Shown piece after piece: positions 24,135 to 32,610 of a DNA stretch of 37,616 bases. Source of the stretch: a bacterium (GTDB lineage: Bacteria > Electryoneota > AABM5-125-24 > Hatepunaeales > Hatepunaeaceae); NCBI GenBank assembly GCA_021734165.1, contig JAIPJL010000019.1, positions 1 to 37,616 on the forward strand, written 5' to 3'. Below the pieces are notes generated by a model. It made no database searches, was not told where the DNA came from, and was given only the letters and a program-made list of their open reading frames with translations. Numbering within the stretch: the first letter of the stretch is position 1; every line of letters starts with the position of its first letter. Position numbers and translations under genes: made by a program.

Positions 24135-24839
24135 ATGGCAGAAAAACCTGCTCTGCTGATCTTTGACGTCGATGGTACTTTAACGGATTCTGCAAGTCTG
24201 ACAAGAAGCGCTTTTGAAAAAGCAATCGAGGATATCTACAGCATTCCAAACTCGTCGGAAGGAATTGCGCCTTATGGAAAGACAGATCAGGGAATCTTCA
24301 GAGAGATACTGGTAAATAATGGAATTACTACAACAGATTTCAGGACTCAGTTTGACAATATGAGTAGATTATCAGCAATATATCTCGAAAAAGGATTAAA
24401 GGCGTCAAAACTTCCAAAATTACATAAGGGTATTCGTTCTCTTCTTGAAAGACTCGCAACCGAGGATGATATTTTTCTGGCGCTTGGGACAGGCAATACG
24501 AAGATCAATTCATATATCAAACTTGACCTGCATGGCATAGGTGGTTATTTCCCCGTAGGAGGTTTCGGCTGCGATGATGAAGACAGAATCAAAATAGTTG
24601 AAACCGCTTATAACCGTGCAATTAATTATTACAAAGTTGATTTTAAAAAACAGTTTACCTGGATAATCGGTGACACACCGTTAGATATTGAGTGCGGAAA
24701 AGCAATCAAAGTCAAGACAATTGCTGTAGCAACAGGTAACTATAGCGTAGATGAACTCAAACAATACAATCCTGATATGGTATTTTCAACTTTGAGTGAT
24801 GAAGAAAGATTCTTATCATTAGTAAGGCAGACTGCATGA
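24135..24839 (+). CDS. HAD-superfamily hydrolase (phosphoglycolate phosphatase-like)
   Basis: This is a 234-residue HAD phosphatase with the nucleophile motif [13 protein letters not shown] at the N-terminus. There is a helical cap domain (about 15-90), the Ser/Thr-type motif region ALGTGNTK, and the acidic motif [13 protein letters not shown] for Mg2+. The family acts on small phosphorylated metabolites; the substrate cannot be stated. It ends by a four-base overlap with the YjbQ gene, placing it in a compact operon with acyP, yjbQ and the kinase-like gene. Confidence 0.88.
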   Translation: MAEKPALLIFDVDGTLTDSASLTRSAFEKAIEDIYSIPNSSEGIAPYGKTDQGIFREILVNNGITTTDFRTQFDNMSRLSAIYLEKGLKASKLPKLHKGIRSLLERLATEDDIFLALGTGNTKINSYIKLDLHGIGGYFPVGGFGCDDEDRIKIVETAYNRAINYYKVDFKKQFTWIIGDTPLDIECGKAIKVKTIAVATGNYSVDELKQYNPDMVFSTLSDEERFLSLVRQTA

Positions 24840-25246
24840 AATTTCATACGCGATACAAAACATTTAAAACAAACCGTAAGCGCGAGTTTATAAATATAAC
24901 ATCTTTCGTGCGGGAAGTACTTTCTGAGAGCGGTATCAATGAAGGTATGATACTGGTTTCTGCAATGCACATTACAGCAGGCGTCTGGATAAACGATGCC
25001 GAAGACGGTTTGTTGCAGGACATTGATGAATGGCTTGAGAAACTGGCGCCATTTGGTAATTACAGACATCATCGCACCGGAGAAACTAACGGTGACGCCC
25101 ACTTAAAAAGCCTTTTAGTACACAATCAGGTCATCCTGCCCGTTACAAACGGTTCACTTGATTTAGGACCCTGGCAGGAGGTTTATTATGCTGAATTTGA
25201 CGGACAAAGATCTAAACGGATAATCGTTAAGGTCATGGGTGAATAG
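24836..25246 (+). CDS. YjbQ/UPF0047 family protein
   Basis: This is a 136-residue protein with the family pattern [59 protein letters not shown]. It corresponds to the 'secondary thiamine-phosphate synthase enzyme' family. Conserved His and acidic residues (H in MHITA, H-H-R, GDAH) suggest metal binding. Thiamine-phosphate synthase activity is reported as secondary; the true role is uncertain. Overlaps at both ends (ATGA with the HAD gene, TAGTG with the next) point to translational coupling. Confidence 0.9.
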   Translation: MKFHTRYKTFKTNRKREFINITSFVREVLSESGINEGMILVSAMHITAGVWINDAEDGLLQDIDEWLEKLAPFGNYRHHRTGETNGDAHLKSLLVHNQVILPVTNGSLDLGPWQEVYYAEFDGQRSKRIIVKVMGE

Positions 25247-25998
25247 TGAATGAACACCAAAAGAAAGTCAAATTCAATTACCTCAACTGGCAGGTTTCAG
25301 TTCATGAAAACGGTTCAAAACCTCCGGGTCCCGACTGGCAGAATGAATTTGAAAATCTGATTAAGATATTAAAGAATCCACAAACCATTCTTAAGCATGA
25401 TCATCGCTCTGTTGTTGGGACTTTTAACATTGGAAATGTTAAGTATGTAGTTAAAAAATTTACACTACAGGGAACAAGACTCTGGTTTCGGTTGACGTCT
25501 TTGCTATTTCCGGCGCTTGGCGAGATAGCCTGCCGTAAGAGCATTAATTTAATTTCAGATGGAATTAATACACCAGAACCAGTGTTGTTGTTGCAGCAAA
25601 CCCGCAATCATGTTGTTATTGAGAGTTGGATGGTTTACAGGTTTCTTGAAGGTCAGGCAATGACGAGTCTTGACGCCCCTGAAATAGTTACTTTCGTAAA
25701 GCAAATGCATGAATTCGGATGGGTACACCGTGATCCGCATCCGGCAAATTTCATTCGCACCAAAAATGGCGTTGCCGCTCTTGATCCAATTCGTGTAAAA
25801 AAGACAAGTAGCCGTTATCTACGCGCTTATGACGTGGTTTTAATGGAACATGATATGCCTTCAGCGCCTGCTTTGTATGGTAGAGCAGAACTCGGATTCT
25901 GGTTTCAGCTTGCTGTCATCGGACATAATCTTGTTAGAGCTTACCGCTTAACAAAATATGCCGTCAGACGGCTTCTCGGCATTTCAATCAGAAGATGA
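25246..25998 (+). CDS. Lipopolysaccharide kinase-like protein (InaA/WaaP/RIO-like)
   Basis: A GTG start at 25246 shares its G with the yjbQ stop. The 250-residue protein has a Lys in VKYVVKKFTLQGTRLW, a catalytic loop GWVHRDPHPANFIRT and an acidic metal-binding position at ALDPIRVKK, as in small LPS/Kdo kinases and RIO-like kinases. It is probably cytoplasmic, phosphorylating lipid A-core sugars or a related glycolipid, which would suit a cell with envelope functions nearby. The standard DFG motif is replaced by DPI, which is common in this branch. The specific substrate is not readable. Confidence 0.75.
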   Translation: MNEHQKKVKFNYLNWQVSVHENGSKPPGPDWQNEFENLIKILKNPQTILKHDHRSVVGTFNIGNVKYVVKKFTLQGTRLWFRLTSLLFPALGEIACRKSINLISDGINTPEPVLLLQQTRNHVVIESWMVYRFLEGQAMTSLDAPEIVTFVKQMHEFGWVHRDPHPANFIRTKNGVAALDPIRVKKTSSRYLRAYDVVLMEHDMPSAPALYGRAELGFWFQLAVIGHNLVRAYRLTKYAVRRLLGISIRR

Positions 25999-26025
25999 TA
26001 ATAACAATACATTAACGATTAGATT

Positions 26026-26820
26026 ATGGAAAATTTCTCACATCTCGGCTGGGTATTACCGCGATTTATCACAGAAATAGTAACAGCTATAATCTGCGGT
26101 GGTTTGATCAGCCTTGAACGTGCAATGCGTCAAAAAAGTATTCTTTTCAGAGATAATATCCTGGTTTGCATAGGAGTTGTGCTTGTTTTAATTACGGGTG
26201 AACTGATCAGTACTAATTCTGTAAAAGAAAACATACCTATTGAGACTGCTCCCGGAGAGCAGTACATGATAATTAACCACATCGCAAATCAAGATACTAC
26301 TGATGCAATACAACAACCTCCACCACCGATTCCGGAGCATTCTGAGATCATTGTAACAGGTATTATAATCGGAATCTCGCTGTTGGGACTTGGTGTAGTT
26401 GTTAGAAAAAATATCGAGAAAAACAACTTAATTGATCAAGGAGGTTTTGCAGATGCTGTAACAATCTGGGTTGTAGCTGCTATCGGGCTGATAATAGGAA
26501 CAGGCAATCCGCTTCTCGGTTTGCTGATGACCAGTTTAACGCTGCTTATATTAATTATAGCCACAGGAATGGAGAGATATTTCAGAAAGAAACCTCGTCC
26601 ATTGCTGCTTAAATTAACAATTCGAGAAGATACTCCTGAACTTAGAAATATACTTCAGGATATACTTAATCGACACGACATCAAAGCTGACAGCTTTAGA
26701 TCGGAAAAGGTTCCTCATGGAGTAAGACTTACTATACAGGCCCCGGAAGAACCTCAAAACTTGAGAGAAATGACAACGCATTTATGGACCATGAAAGGTG
26801 TAACTGAAGTAGAGCATTAA
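26026..26820 (+). CDS. MgtC/SapB-like membrane protein with extended loop
   Basis: This is a 264-residue membrane protein. The first hydrophobic segment ends in the MgtC-type GGLISLERAMRQKSILFRDN, then ILVCIGVVLVLITGELI. A roughly 60-residue proline-rich extracytoplasmic stretch (QQPPPPIPEHSE) follows, longer than in typical MgtC. Three more hydrophobic segments (GIIIGISLLGLGVVV, TIWVVAAIGLIIGTG, LLGLLMTSLTLLILI) lead to an ACT-like cytoplasmic tail (LKLTIREDTPELRNILQD ... TTHLWTMKGVTEVEH). MgtC proteins act in Mg2+ limitation and membrane physiology. The canonical RGLTTAATLW region reads QGGFADAVTIW, so function may differ. Confidence 0.75.
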   Translation: MENFSHLGWVLPRFITEIVTAIICGGLISLERAMRQKSILFRDNILVCIGVVLVLITGELISTNSVKENIPIETAPGEQYMIINHIANQDTTDAIQQPPPPIPEHSEIIVTGIIIGISLLGLGVVVRKNIEKNNLIDQGGFADAVTIWVVAAIGLIIGTGNPLLGLLMTSLTLLILIIATGMERYFRKKPRPLLLKLTIREDTPELRNILQDILNRHDIKADSFRSEKVPHGVRLTIQAPEEPQNLREMTTHLWTMKGVTEVEH

Positions 26821-26887
26821 ATGAAGTAACCTGATTACTCCGACGCCGGGAATCAATCTTTAACATTAACAATATAACGAAAAGAAC

Positions 26888-27691
26888 ATGCTTTCCAACC
26901 TGCAAACAGATTTAAGTGATACAGAATGCTATTCTGCGGAAATCCACGGGCAGATTGACTACAAATGCCGTTTTGACTGGGGTTCTGAAGGCGCTGCGTC
27001 CGCAGCGGAACGCGGAGATATCATTGTAATTGTTGATACACTCTCGTTTTCTACCTCAGTGGTTACTGCTGTGCATAATGGCGGTATTATCTATCCTGCG
27101 GTTGATCAGGATGATCTGCTTGAAATAGCAGGTCGAATTGATGCCGTTAAAGCTGTTCAACGCAGCAAAGTTCCTTCGGAGGGCAGGTTCTCTTTATCTC
27201 CAGAAACCTTTATCGAACTTGAAGCCGAAACATCTGTTATACTTGCTTCACCAAACGGCGCATCCTGCTGCCGTGCAGCGAAATCTGCTTCAAACGTATT
27301 TGTTGCATCACTTATTAATGCTGAAGCTATGGGTAAAACACTCGAAAGGATCATGGACTTAACCGGTAGTAACGTTACTTTAATTGCATGTGGAGAACAA
27401 TTACAGTCAGGATTAGACAATCCGGGTATCAGGTTTGCTATTGAAGATATGCTCGCTGTCGGAGCAATTCTCTCATATATACTCAAAGACAAATCCCCTG
27501 AAGCACAGGTTTGCGAAGCCGCCTTCGGAGCTATTGAGCATTTCATCGACGAGATGATCTGGGACTCGATCAGCGGACGCGAACTCAGATCTTCAGGGTT
27601 TGGGCATGATGTTAACTATTCGGCAAGGATGAATATTATTGATACGGTTGCTGCAATGGAAAATGATAAAATGGTAAAGTACAAAGGATGA
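26888..27691 (+). CDS. 2-phosphosulfolactate phosphatase family protein (ComB-like)
   Basis: This is a 267-residue protein with the ComB pattern GDIIVIVDTLSFSTSVVTAV near the N-terminus, SPNGASCC in the middle and VTLIACGE, followed by AIEDMLAVGAILSYIL. ComB removes phosphate from 2-phosphosulfolactate on the way to coenzyme M in methanogens and to sulfolactate in some bacteria. No other CoM or sulfolactate genes are visible, so only family membership is safe. ATG at 26888 follows a weak AAAAGA. A hairpin (27714-27737) separates it from the next gene. Confidence 0.85.
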   Translation: MLSNLQTDLSDTECYSAEIHGQIDYKCRFDWGSEGAASAAERGDIIVIVDTLSFSTSVVTAVHNGGIIYPAVDQDDLLEIAGRIDAVKAVQRSKVPSEGRFSLSPETFIELEAETSVILASPNGASCCRAAKSASNVFVASLINAEAMGKTLERIMDLTGSNVTLIACGEQLQSGLDNPGIRFAIEDMLAVGAILSYILKDKSPEAQVCEAAFGAIEHFIDEMIWDSISGRELRSSGFGHDVNYSARMNIIDTVAAMENDKMVKYKG

Positions 27692-27713
27692 AAAGACAGG
27701 TAACACTTGCGTA

Positions 27714-27737
27714 GTCGGGCTTGTCCCCAAGTCCGAC
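27714..27737. repeat. GTCGGGCTTG hairpin between comB-like and hydrolase genes
   Basis: GTCGGGCTTG (27714-27723) pairs with CAAGTCCGAC (27728-27737) around TCCC, with one G-T wobble. It may be a terminator-like stem or a dispersed palindrome; no T-run follows. Confidence 0.45.
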
Positions 27738-27768
27738 AGAAAACAACCATTAAACATAGGAAAACACC

Positions 27769-28428
27769 TTGGAACCTTATGTAACGGCAGAGAACATCAA
27801 TGAAAAAACCAATTCATGGTTAGAACGAATAAGCCCTTTCAACCAGCATAAAATGCAGCTTGCGACCGATAAAGCAGCGCTGCTTGTTATAGATATGCAG
27901 AAATTCTTCCTTGATCCAGCTTCACCAACTTACACTTGCGGCGGCATGGCAATCCTGCCGAATATCAAACGTCTGATTGACACTTTCAGAGCGGTAAATC
28001 GTCCGGTTATTTACACTAAACACGTTCACAACCCTAACCTGTCCGACGCCGGGATCATGGGCTGGTGGTGGGAAGGAATGTGCCTTGAAGGAAGTCCCGA
28101 AAGCGAAGTTCATGATGAAATAGCGCCACTCCCAAGCGAGAAAGTCATACTCAAACACCGTTATTCGGCGTTTTACAACACCGATCTTGAAACAGTACTG
28201 CGGGTGTTAAAGATCGAGGACTTGGTTTTCAGTGGTATAATGACTAACTTGTGCTGTGAATCGACAGCCCGTGACGCCTATTACCGCGATCAGCGGGTGT
28301 TTTTCCTGGCGGATGGGACAGGCTCCGTGTGTGAAGAGATGCACCTGGCGAGCCTGACGAACCTTGGTTTTGGTTTCGCGCAGGTTACTACCACTGATCA
28401 TATTATCGGGCAGTTAGGGGATGGGTGA
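27769..28428 (+). CDS. Isochorismatase-fold cysteine hydrolase
   Basis: Starts at TTG (27769), ten bases after AGGA. This is a 219-residue cysteine hydrolase. The catalytic triad is seen as Asp in LLVIDMQKFFLD, Lys in VILKHRYSAFY and Cys in GIMTNLCCESTARDAYYRD. Residues 46-54 and the cis-peptide region before Cys are as in the family. Members include nicotinamidase, isochorismatase and N-carbamoyl amidases. The substrate is not set by sequence here. It is the last gene before a 750-base repeat zone. Confidence 0.85.
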   Translation: MEPYVTAENINEKTNSWLERISPFNQHKMQLATDKAALLVIDMQKFFLDPASPTYTCGGMAILPNIKRLIDTFRAVNRPVIYTKHVHNPNLSDAGIMGWWWEGMCLEGSPESEVHDEIAPLPSEKVILKHRYSAFYNTDLETVLRVLKIEDLVFSGIMTNLCCESTARDAYYRDQRVFFLADGTGSVCEEMHLASLTNLGFGFAQVTTTDHIIGQLGDG

Positions 28429-29176
28429 AACCTGCGAAGTCCTTTCCCCAGCTTTGCAGGAATACACCATACACCCATCCCCTTAGCTTGCCGGTCTATG
28501 AGGGAATGTAACAATGCTATGTCAAGATTGCCGTTATGTGTCCTCGAGTCCTTTGAAACATTCAGAAAACGAAGCCCGTCATATCCCTGCGAAGGCAGGG
28601 AGGGGGATAAAGGGGGGGGTGTTAAGTTATTTTAAAGTACTGTTATGCAGCTCTATATAAGAATATTCAGGTTACTTGTCCGCCTCTAGTGGAAAACCAT
28701 AATCCAGAATCACAAACCACCCCCCTCCATGTCATTCCGTGCTTGACACGGAATCCACAATTCATAATTTTCAATTCCGAGTGCTGTCAGCGGTCCCCAC
28801 GTGACAGAAAAACAATGAGAGTAACGCCCAAACCGTCATTCCCGCGCAGGCGGGAATCTAAAAATGCAAAGTGTCATTCCGGGGACTTGTCCGCCTCTAG
28901 TGGAAAACCATAATCCAGAATCACAAACCACCCCCCACTGTCATCCCCGCGAAGGCGGGGAACCAGTCATGTTAAGTACTTAATAATGCTGATGATATAG
29001 TTTTCAGCTACTATAAAAATCAAGAATCAAACAATCAGAACGCAGCAAACGATTGTGATTAAAAGGATGGTTTTGGGCATGGTTGGGGACCTTTATTTGA
29101 TCAAAAATTGTCTTAATTCCAGCTTAACGAAAAGACTTAGAAAAGTGATATCTAAATTAATTAGAAATAGGAATTA
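28429..29176. repeat. Gene-free repeat cluster (dRS3-like palindromes and a 52-bp exact direct repeat)
   Basis: No credible gene. A perfect 52-base direct repeat occurs at 28674-28725 and 28885-28936 (begins ACTTGTCCGCCTCTAGTGG). Palindromes of the type ATTCCCGC-GCAG-GCGGGAAT lie at 28838-28857. Relatives are ATTCCGTG...CACGGAAT at 28734-28754, CCCCGC...GCGGGG at 28945-28960 and CCCTGC...GCAGGG at 28585-28600. They resemble the GTCATTCCCGC-type repeats known from many genomes (for example Neisseria dRS3). The nested order suggests repeated insertion of one element into another. Confidence 0.75.
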
Positions 29177-29773
29177 TTACATATTTTCAAAGAGTCTCGG
29201 TTGATGTAGAATGTTTTTTCTACCTATTGCTTTTCCTTTTAGTGGTCGAAGATCAACAACTGCCCCGAACTCGTTGAAGACTTCAAGGAACCTGTCAATG
29301 TTTCTGTTCCAGTAAATCATAGCGCAGGACATAGGGGCTCCTTTACCTTTATCCTTTCCCTCAACTAAAAAACGCAATCTCGTGTCGTAGAGAAAGCATA
29401 CAGCAGTTGCTCGCCCCCAAACGTACTCCTTCCAATGACTAGTATTGGTTGCGACAGGTACTAATGCTAACACCTCTGATTTATAGTGTTTATGTGCGTA
29501 AGCGCATCTGTAGAGCCAGTGCTTTATTGTGGTATGACGCTCTTTATCTGAGCCGTACGGTGGATTTACATAAATAGTTGGGAAATTCCACGTTTCCCTC
29601 AGTCCATCAAGCTTAGGAAGGCAGTATTCTACCTCAGCATTAACGATAGACCATTCGTTAGAACAAGGATCGAGTGCGATATAACCACCAAAAACTTTAC
29701 GTACTGCTTCAACGTACTTCGGTGGTGTACACCAGTTGACGCTCTGCGAATTAACTGTCCGACCAGCAGTCAC
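29177..29773 (-). CDS. DNA N6-adenine methyltransferase (phage Dam-type)
   Basis: This is a 198-residue protein starting at GTG (29773), which overlaps the upstream TGA as GTGA, with GGAG just before. The pattern NWCTPPKYVEAVRKVFGGYI, ALDPCSN and the catalytic YVNPPYG, plus ALVPVATNTSHWKEYV, match the small 'DNA N-6-adenine-methyltransferase' family common in phages and mobile elements. Modification of its own target would protect against the adjacent nuclease-like protein. The recognition site is unknown. Confidence 0.85.
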   Translation of the reverse strand: MTAGRTVNSQSVNWCTPPKYVEAVRKVFGGYIALDPCSNEWSIVNAEVEYCLPKLDGLRETWNFPTIYVNPPYGSDKERHTTIKHWLYRCAYAHKHYKSEVLALVPVATNTSHWKEYVWGRATAVCFLYDTRLRFLVEGKDKGKGAPMSCAMIYWNRNIDRFLEVFNEFGAVVDLRPLKGKAIGRKNILHQPRLFENM

Positions 29774-30906
29774 CTCAAAATCTCCTTCCAGTTTTTTTCA
29801 GAAAGGAGAGCTAATTCTTTTTTCAGCTTTTTAATCGAATATCCTGACGGAGAAATAACATTGAACCAGTTCTCAACTTTTTCTATATTTGAGACGAAAT
29901 ACTTCTGTAAAGCAAGATCTGCTTCAAGGGCGATCTTGACCTTCGTAAATCTGTTCACACCTGGTCTACCAGTATAGCTCCCAATAAATGCATCACGAAT
30001 ATGTTGATATTTCTTTGCTGGTTTAACTAAAAGTGATTCAACGAAATCGGACAGCCCAATATCAGTTAGGAATAAAAGCCAATCATACGACTGGGCAAGC
30101 ACCTTAAGCTCCTTGTTTGGATCGTTTGAAGTGAACCAATTACCGTGATTGCTAACAACACCTACAGTCAATGTGAAATCACGAAGAAGAGAAACATCAT
30201 CAGACTCTACTACGCAACGAAGAAAATCCTCGTATGGTTCGTAACGAAGCTCTCCATTATCAAGGTGTAATATACCGTATATTGAACCGTTACTCATTCT
30301 GATTTTCTGAAGGGAAGATACTGCCCTTGCAACATATGCCCCTTGTTTTGCTTTTTCGATTGTCTGTGGACCTTTCTTCACTCCCTCCTCTACGCCAACA
30401 CGCTTGCATTCAAGTACAGCAAATGGATGACTCCTTAGCTTGTTTACAGTCATTCTGTAATTTTTATGAGTAACTTTGCCAAGATAAGCAATGATGATTT
30501 GAGAATCGTCTTCATAAAGTGTACATGCATTTCGGAGAATCTCATCCGAGGAAAGAAGTTGAGTTGATTTCGAGTCAGAAGAGATATACTCAGTCGAGTT
30601 AATAACCTTTAGGATTTTCTTTGACGTCAAAGGAAGCTCTGTCTTCAGGATTCTAATAGACTTGATTTCCTCCGACGGATGCAAGCTAAACTCAACATTA
30701 TGAGTTATTTCCGGATTAGCGTATTCAGGAAGTCGCCGTTCAATTGCTGTGTGTTTCTCATATCCCCAGCTTTTAATTAGGTAGAATGTAATAATTTCTA
30801 CCAGCGTACCGAGTGCTCGTCCTGCAGCCTTCTTTGCGTCTTTTGCGTAGTGAAATACATCATTTGTCAGCGCTCGTTGAAGGGCATCTACTGATTCATA
30901 TGTCAT
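29770..30906 (-). CDS. Probable type II restriction endonuclease, partner of the adjacent methyltransferase
   Basis: This is a 378-residue protein without a signal peptide. An N-terminal helical region (FHYAKDAKKAAGRALGTLVE) precedes IITFYLIKSWGYEKHTAIE. The central FAVLECKRVGVEEGVKKG has the E-x-K of a PD-(D/E)xK nuclease, and PQTIEKAKQGAYVARAVSS follows, as in several restriction-enzyme families. The gene overlaps the Dam-type methyltransferase by four bases, the usual type II layout. I cannot assign it to a named restriction family. The nuclease call rests on the catalytic-core pattern and context. Confidence 0.6.
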   Translation of the reverse strand: MTYESVDALQRALTNDVFHYAKDAKKAAGRALGTLVEIITFYLIKSWGYEKHTAIERRLPEYANPEITHNVEFSLHPSEEIKSIRILKTELPLTSKKILKVINSTEYISSDSKSTQLLSSDEILRNACTLYEDDSQIIIAYLGKVTHKNYRMTVNKLRSHPFAVLECKRVGVEEGVKKGPQTIEKAKQGAYVARAVSSLQKIRMSNGSIYGILHLDNGELRYEPYEDFLRCVVESDDVSLLRDFTLTVGVVSNHGNWFTSNDPNKELKVLAQSYDWLLFLTDIGLSDFVESLLVKPAKKYQHIRDAFIGSYTGRPGVNRFTKVKIALEADLALQKYFVSNIEKVENWFNVISPSGYSIKKLKKELALLSEKNWKEILR

Positions 30907-31339
30907 CTTTTTACTTTACTTTCTCTCTTGGTTAAAAACTAATAGGGTATCTTCTAATACTTTTGAGTTGCGATATAATGGTATATCACTCCAGTACTTA
31001 AAATTGGTCCAAGTATATTTATTTGGCTTCAGTGTAAGACGCCGACATCCACCAAATTATCATTAATATAAACCTCAACTTTTGCATTCTGCAAGTTTTC
31101 ACCGTACAATACTGCACTTACCAATGAAAAGAATACTGATGTCATAGTGTCGGTGAATTATGATTCGTGATTTTTGATTCGTGATTCTGGATTTCTCCCC
31201 CACCTTCGCGAGGGCAAGCCTGCACAGGAATGACAAACTCTATTCTCCACTCGTAACTCGCCACTCGCCACTCGTAACTGCCAATTCAAAATTTCTTAAA
31301 AATCCCCTAATCCGTTTTAATGATAGGTTGTACGACAGT
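30907..31339. other. Intergenic stretch with repeat debris
   Basis: This stretch separates the R-M pair from the SDR gene. 31150-31310 contains short repeated phrases (GATTCGTGATT, and ACTCGTAACTCGCCACTCGC with CACTCGTAACTG) typical of degenerate dispersed repeats. A short minus-strand reading frame at 31029-31145 is described separately. No convincing gene otherwise. Confidence 0.5.
31029..31145 (-). pseudogene. Short fragment of a possible secreted protein
   Basis: A 38-residue frame MTSVFFSLVSAVLYGENLQN then AKVEVYINDNLVDVG looks like a strand-rich carbohydrate- or Ig-like segment of a larger exported protein. It is cut short at TGA (31029-31031) and has no ribosome-binding site of note. 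It may be a remnant or chance frame. Confidence 0.3.
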
Positions 31340-32089
31340 TCATACCACGAGATAACCACCATCAACTGCCATTGCGGTTCCGATTACTAAGGAAGCTTTA
31401 TCCGAACATAGCCACATCACCGCCTGCGCTACCTCTTCCGGTTTGCCAAGCCGCCTGATGGGCTGATGCTGAAGCATACCTTTTATCGCGTCAGGATTGT
31501 GCTCCAGGATTTGCTCTACGGGTGGCGTTTGAATCCATCCGGGACACACGGCGTTTATGCGGATGTTTTTTTCAGCGTACTGCATTGCCGACGATTTGGT
31601 TAATCCTATAACTCCGTGTTTGGCAGCCGAATAGACCGGGTCACAGGGAAATCCCCGCTGTCCATCGACGGAGGAATTGTTGACGATTGCCCCGGTTCCT
31701 GTTTCAAGCATCGCGGGAATCTCATACTTCATGCAGAGCCAGACGCTTTTGAGGAATCCATCAATTGTCGCGTTCCAGTCTTCCTCCTGAAGCTCCGCTA
31801 TCCAGCCGCCTTTTCCTCCGCTTCCTGCATTGTTAAATGCATAGTCCAGGCGTCCGTATTTATCCACCGTTTCACTCACCATCGCTTCGACCTGGCTGGC
31901 TTGGGTGACGTCTGTCTTGACCCACATTGCCTCTCCGCCGGTCTCTTTAATCGTACGGATAACCTGTTCGCCTGTCTCTTCTGTTCGACCGGCAATCACG
32001 ACCTTAGCACCTTCATTTACAAATGCAAAGGCGGTGGCTTTACCGATCCCTGAACTTCCTCCGGTAACTATAGCAACCTTATTTGTCAT
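31340..32089 (-). CDS. Short-chain dehydrogenase/reductase (classical SDR)
   Basis: I chose ATG at 32089 (AGGA five bases before) rather than a TTG four codons upstream. The 249-residue protein has the NAD(P) motif TGGSSGIGKATAFAF, NNAGSGG, catalytic Ser in NNSSVDG and YSAAKHG. Residues AGRTE after the second strand suggest NADP use. It closely resembles glucose 1-dehydrogenase-like and related SDRs; the substrate is unknown. It is isolated, between two repeat zones, so it may be accessory. Confidence 0.88.
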   Translation of the reverse strand: MTNKVAIVTGGSSGIGKATAFAFVNEGAKVVIAGRTEETGEQVIRTIKETGGEAMWVKTDVTQASQVEAMVSETVDKYGRLDYAFNNAGSGGKGGWIAELQEEDWNATIDGFLKSVWLCMKYEIPAMLETGTGAIVNNSSVDGQRGFPCDPVYSAAKHGVIGLTKSSAMQYAEKNIRINAVCPGWIQTPPVEQILEHNPDAIKGMLQHQPIRRLGKPEEVAQAVMWLCSDKASLVIGTAMAVDGGYLVV

Positions 32090-32101
32090 TTGTCCTGTCA
32101 A

Positions 32102-32592
32102 AGAAACCTCCCTGAATTATTGTTGATTTTATAATAGCATTTACTCACTGTCATCTTTATATGTTCCTATCTGCATAATTCTTTTCATTCACTTTGAATC
32201 ATGCTAAATAATTCAAAACTTCTTTCGAACCTTCGTGTTCTTTGTGTGCTTTGTGTTAAAATCATTCGTCACGTTCCGTCACATTTCCGTCACACCCTCT
32301 ATCTCCTATTGACAAAGGCTTTCCGGCGATTGTGTGACGATGTGACGCAAATTCCATATACACTCGTGCGCAATATACACAATATTTGATGAGATTGCAA
32401 CCTAAATCCCAATACCGGAGTTGAATATTATCATTTTTTTTTTTATTTTGGACAGGTGTGAGTAAATATTAAAATTTGTGTGCAGATATAGACAATATCA
32501 TTATTGCATAATCTTAATGGAAGTGTTACCGTTTAATTAAATTTTATTTTTCATACTCTTAAGCGCGTGAAAAATAGATTTGGTGTGTTTCA
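32102..32592. other. Repeat-containing intergenic region upstream of the metal-sensor operon
   Basis: This holds a degenerate CTTCGTGTTCTTTGTGTGC repeat (32231-32255), the second copy of the 112-bp element (32274-32386) and a T-rich, AT-rich stretch to 32592. No sigma-factor gene is present, although one commonly precedes the type of operon that follows. Confidence 0.6.
32274..32386 (+). repeat. 112-bp dispersed element, copy B
   Basis: This matches 3874-3985 in order and orientation, with TTCCGTCACATTTCCGTCAC, GACAAAGGCTTTCCGGCGAT and GTGTGACGATGTGACGCAAA conserved and small differences near the middle and end. The two copies are about 28 kb apart. Confidence 0.75.
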
Positions 32593-32610
32593 ATGTTAGA
32601 AAGGGTTAAA

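Noticed and set aside
28560-28970. Possible CRISPR array
   Set aside because: Repeats are palindromic dRS3-like elements of differing sequence and irregular spacing, plus one direct repeat pair; no regular spacers and no cas genes.
31181-32126. Plus-strand frames opposite the SDR gene and its downstream repeats
   Set aside because: They mirror the SDR coding sequence or read through degenerate repeats.
32201-32389. Short plus-strand frame across the 112-bp element
   Set aside because: It exists only because of the repeat; copy A has no equivalent long frame and there is no ribosome site.
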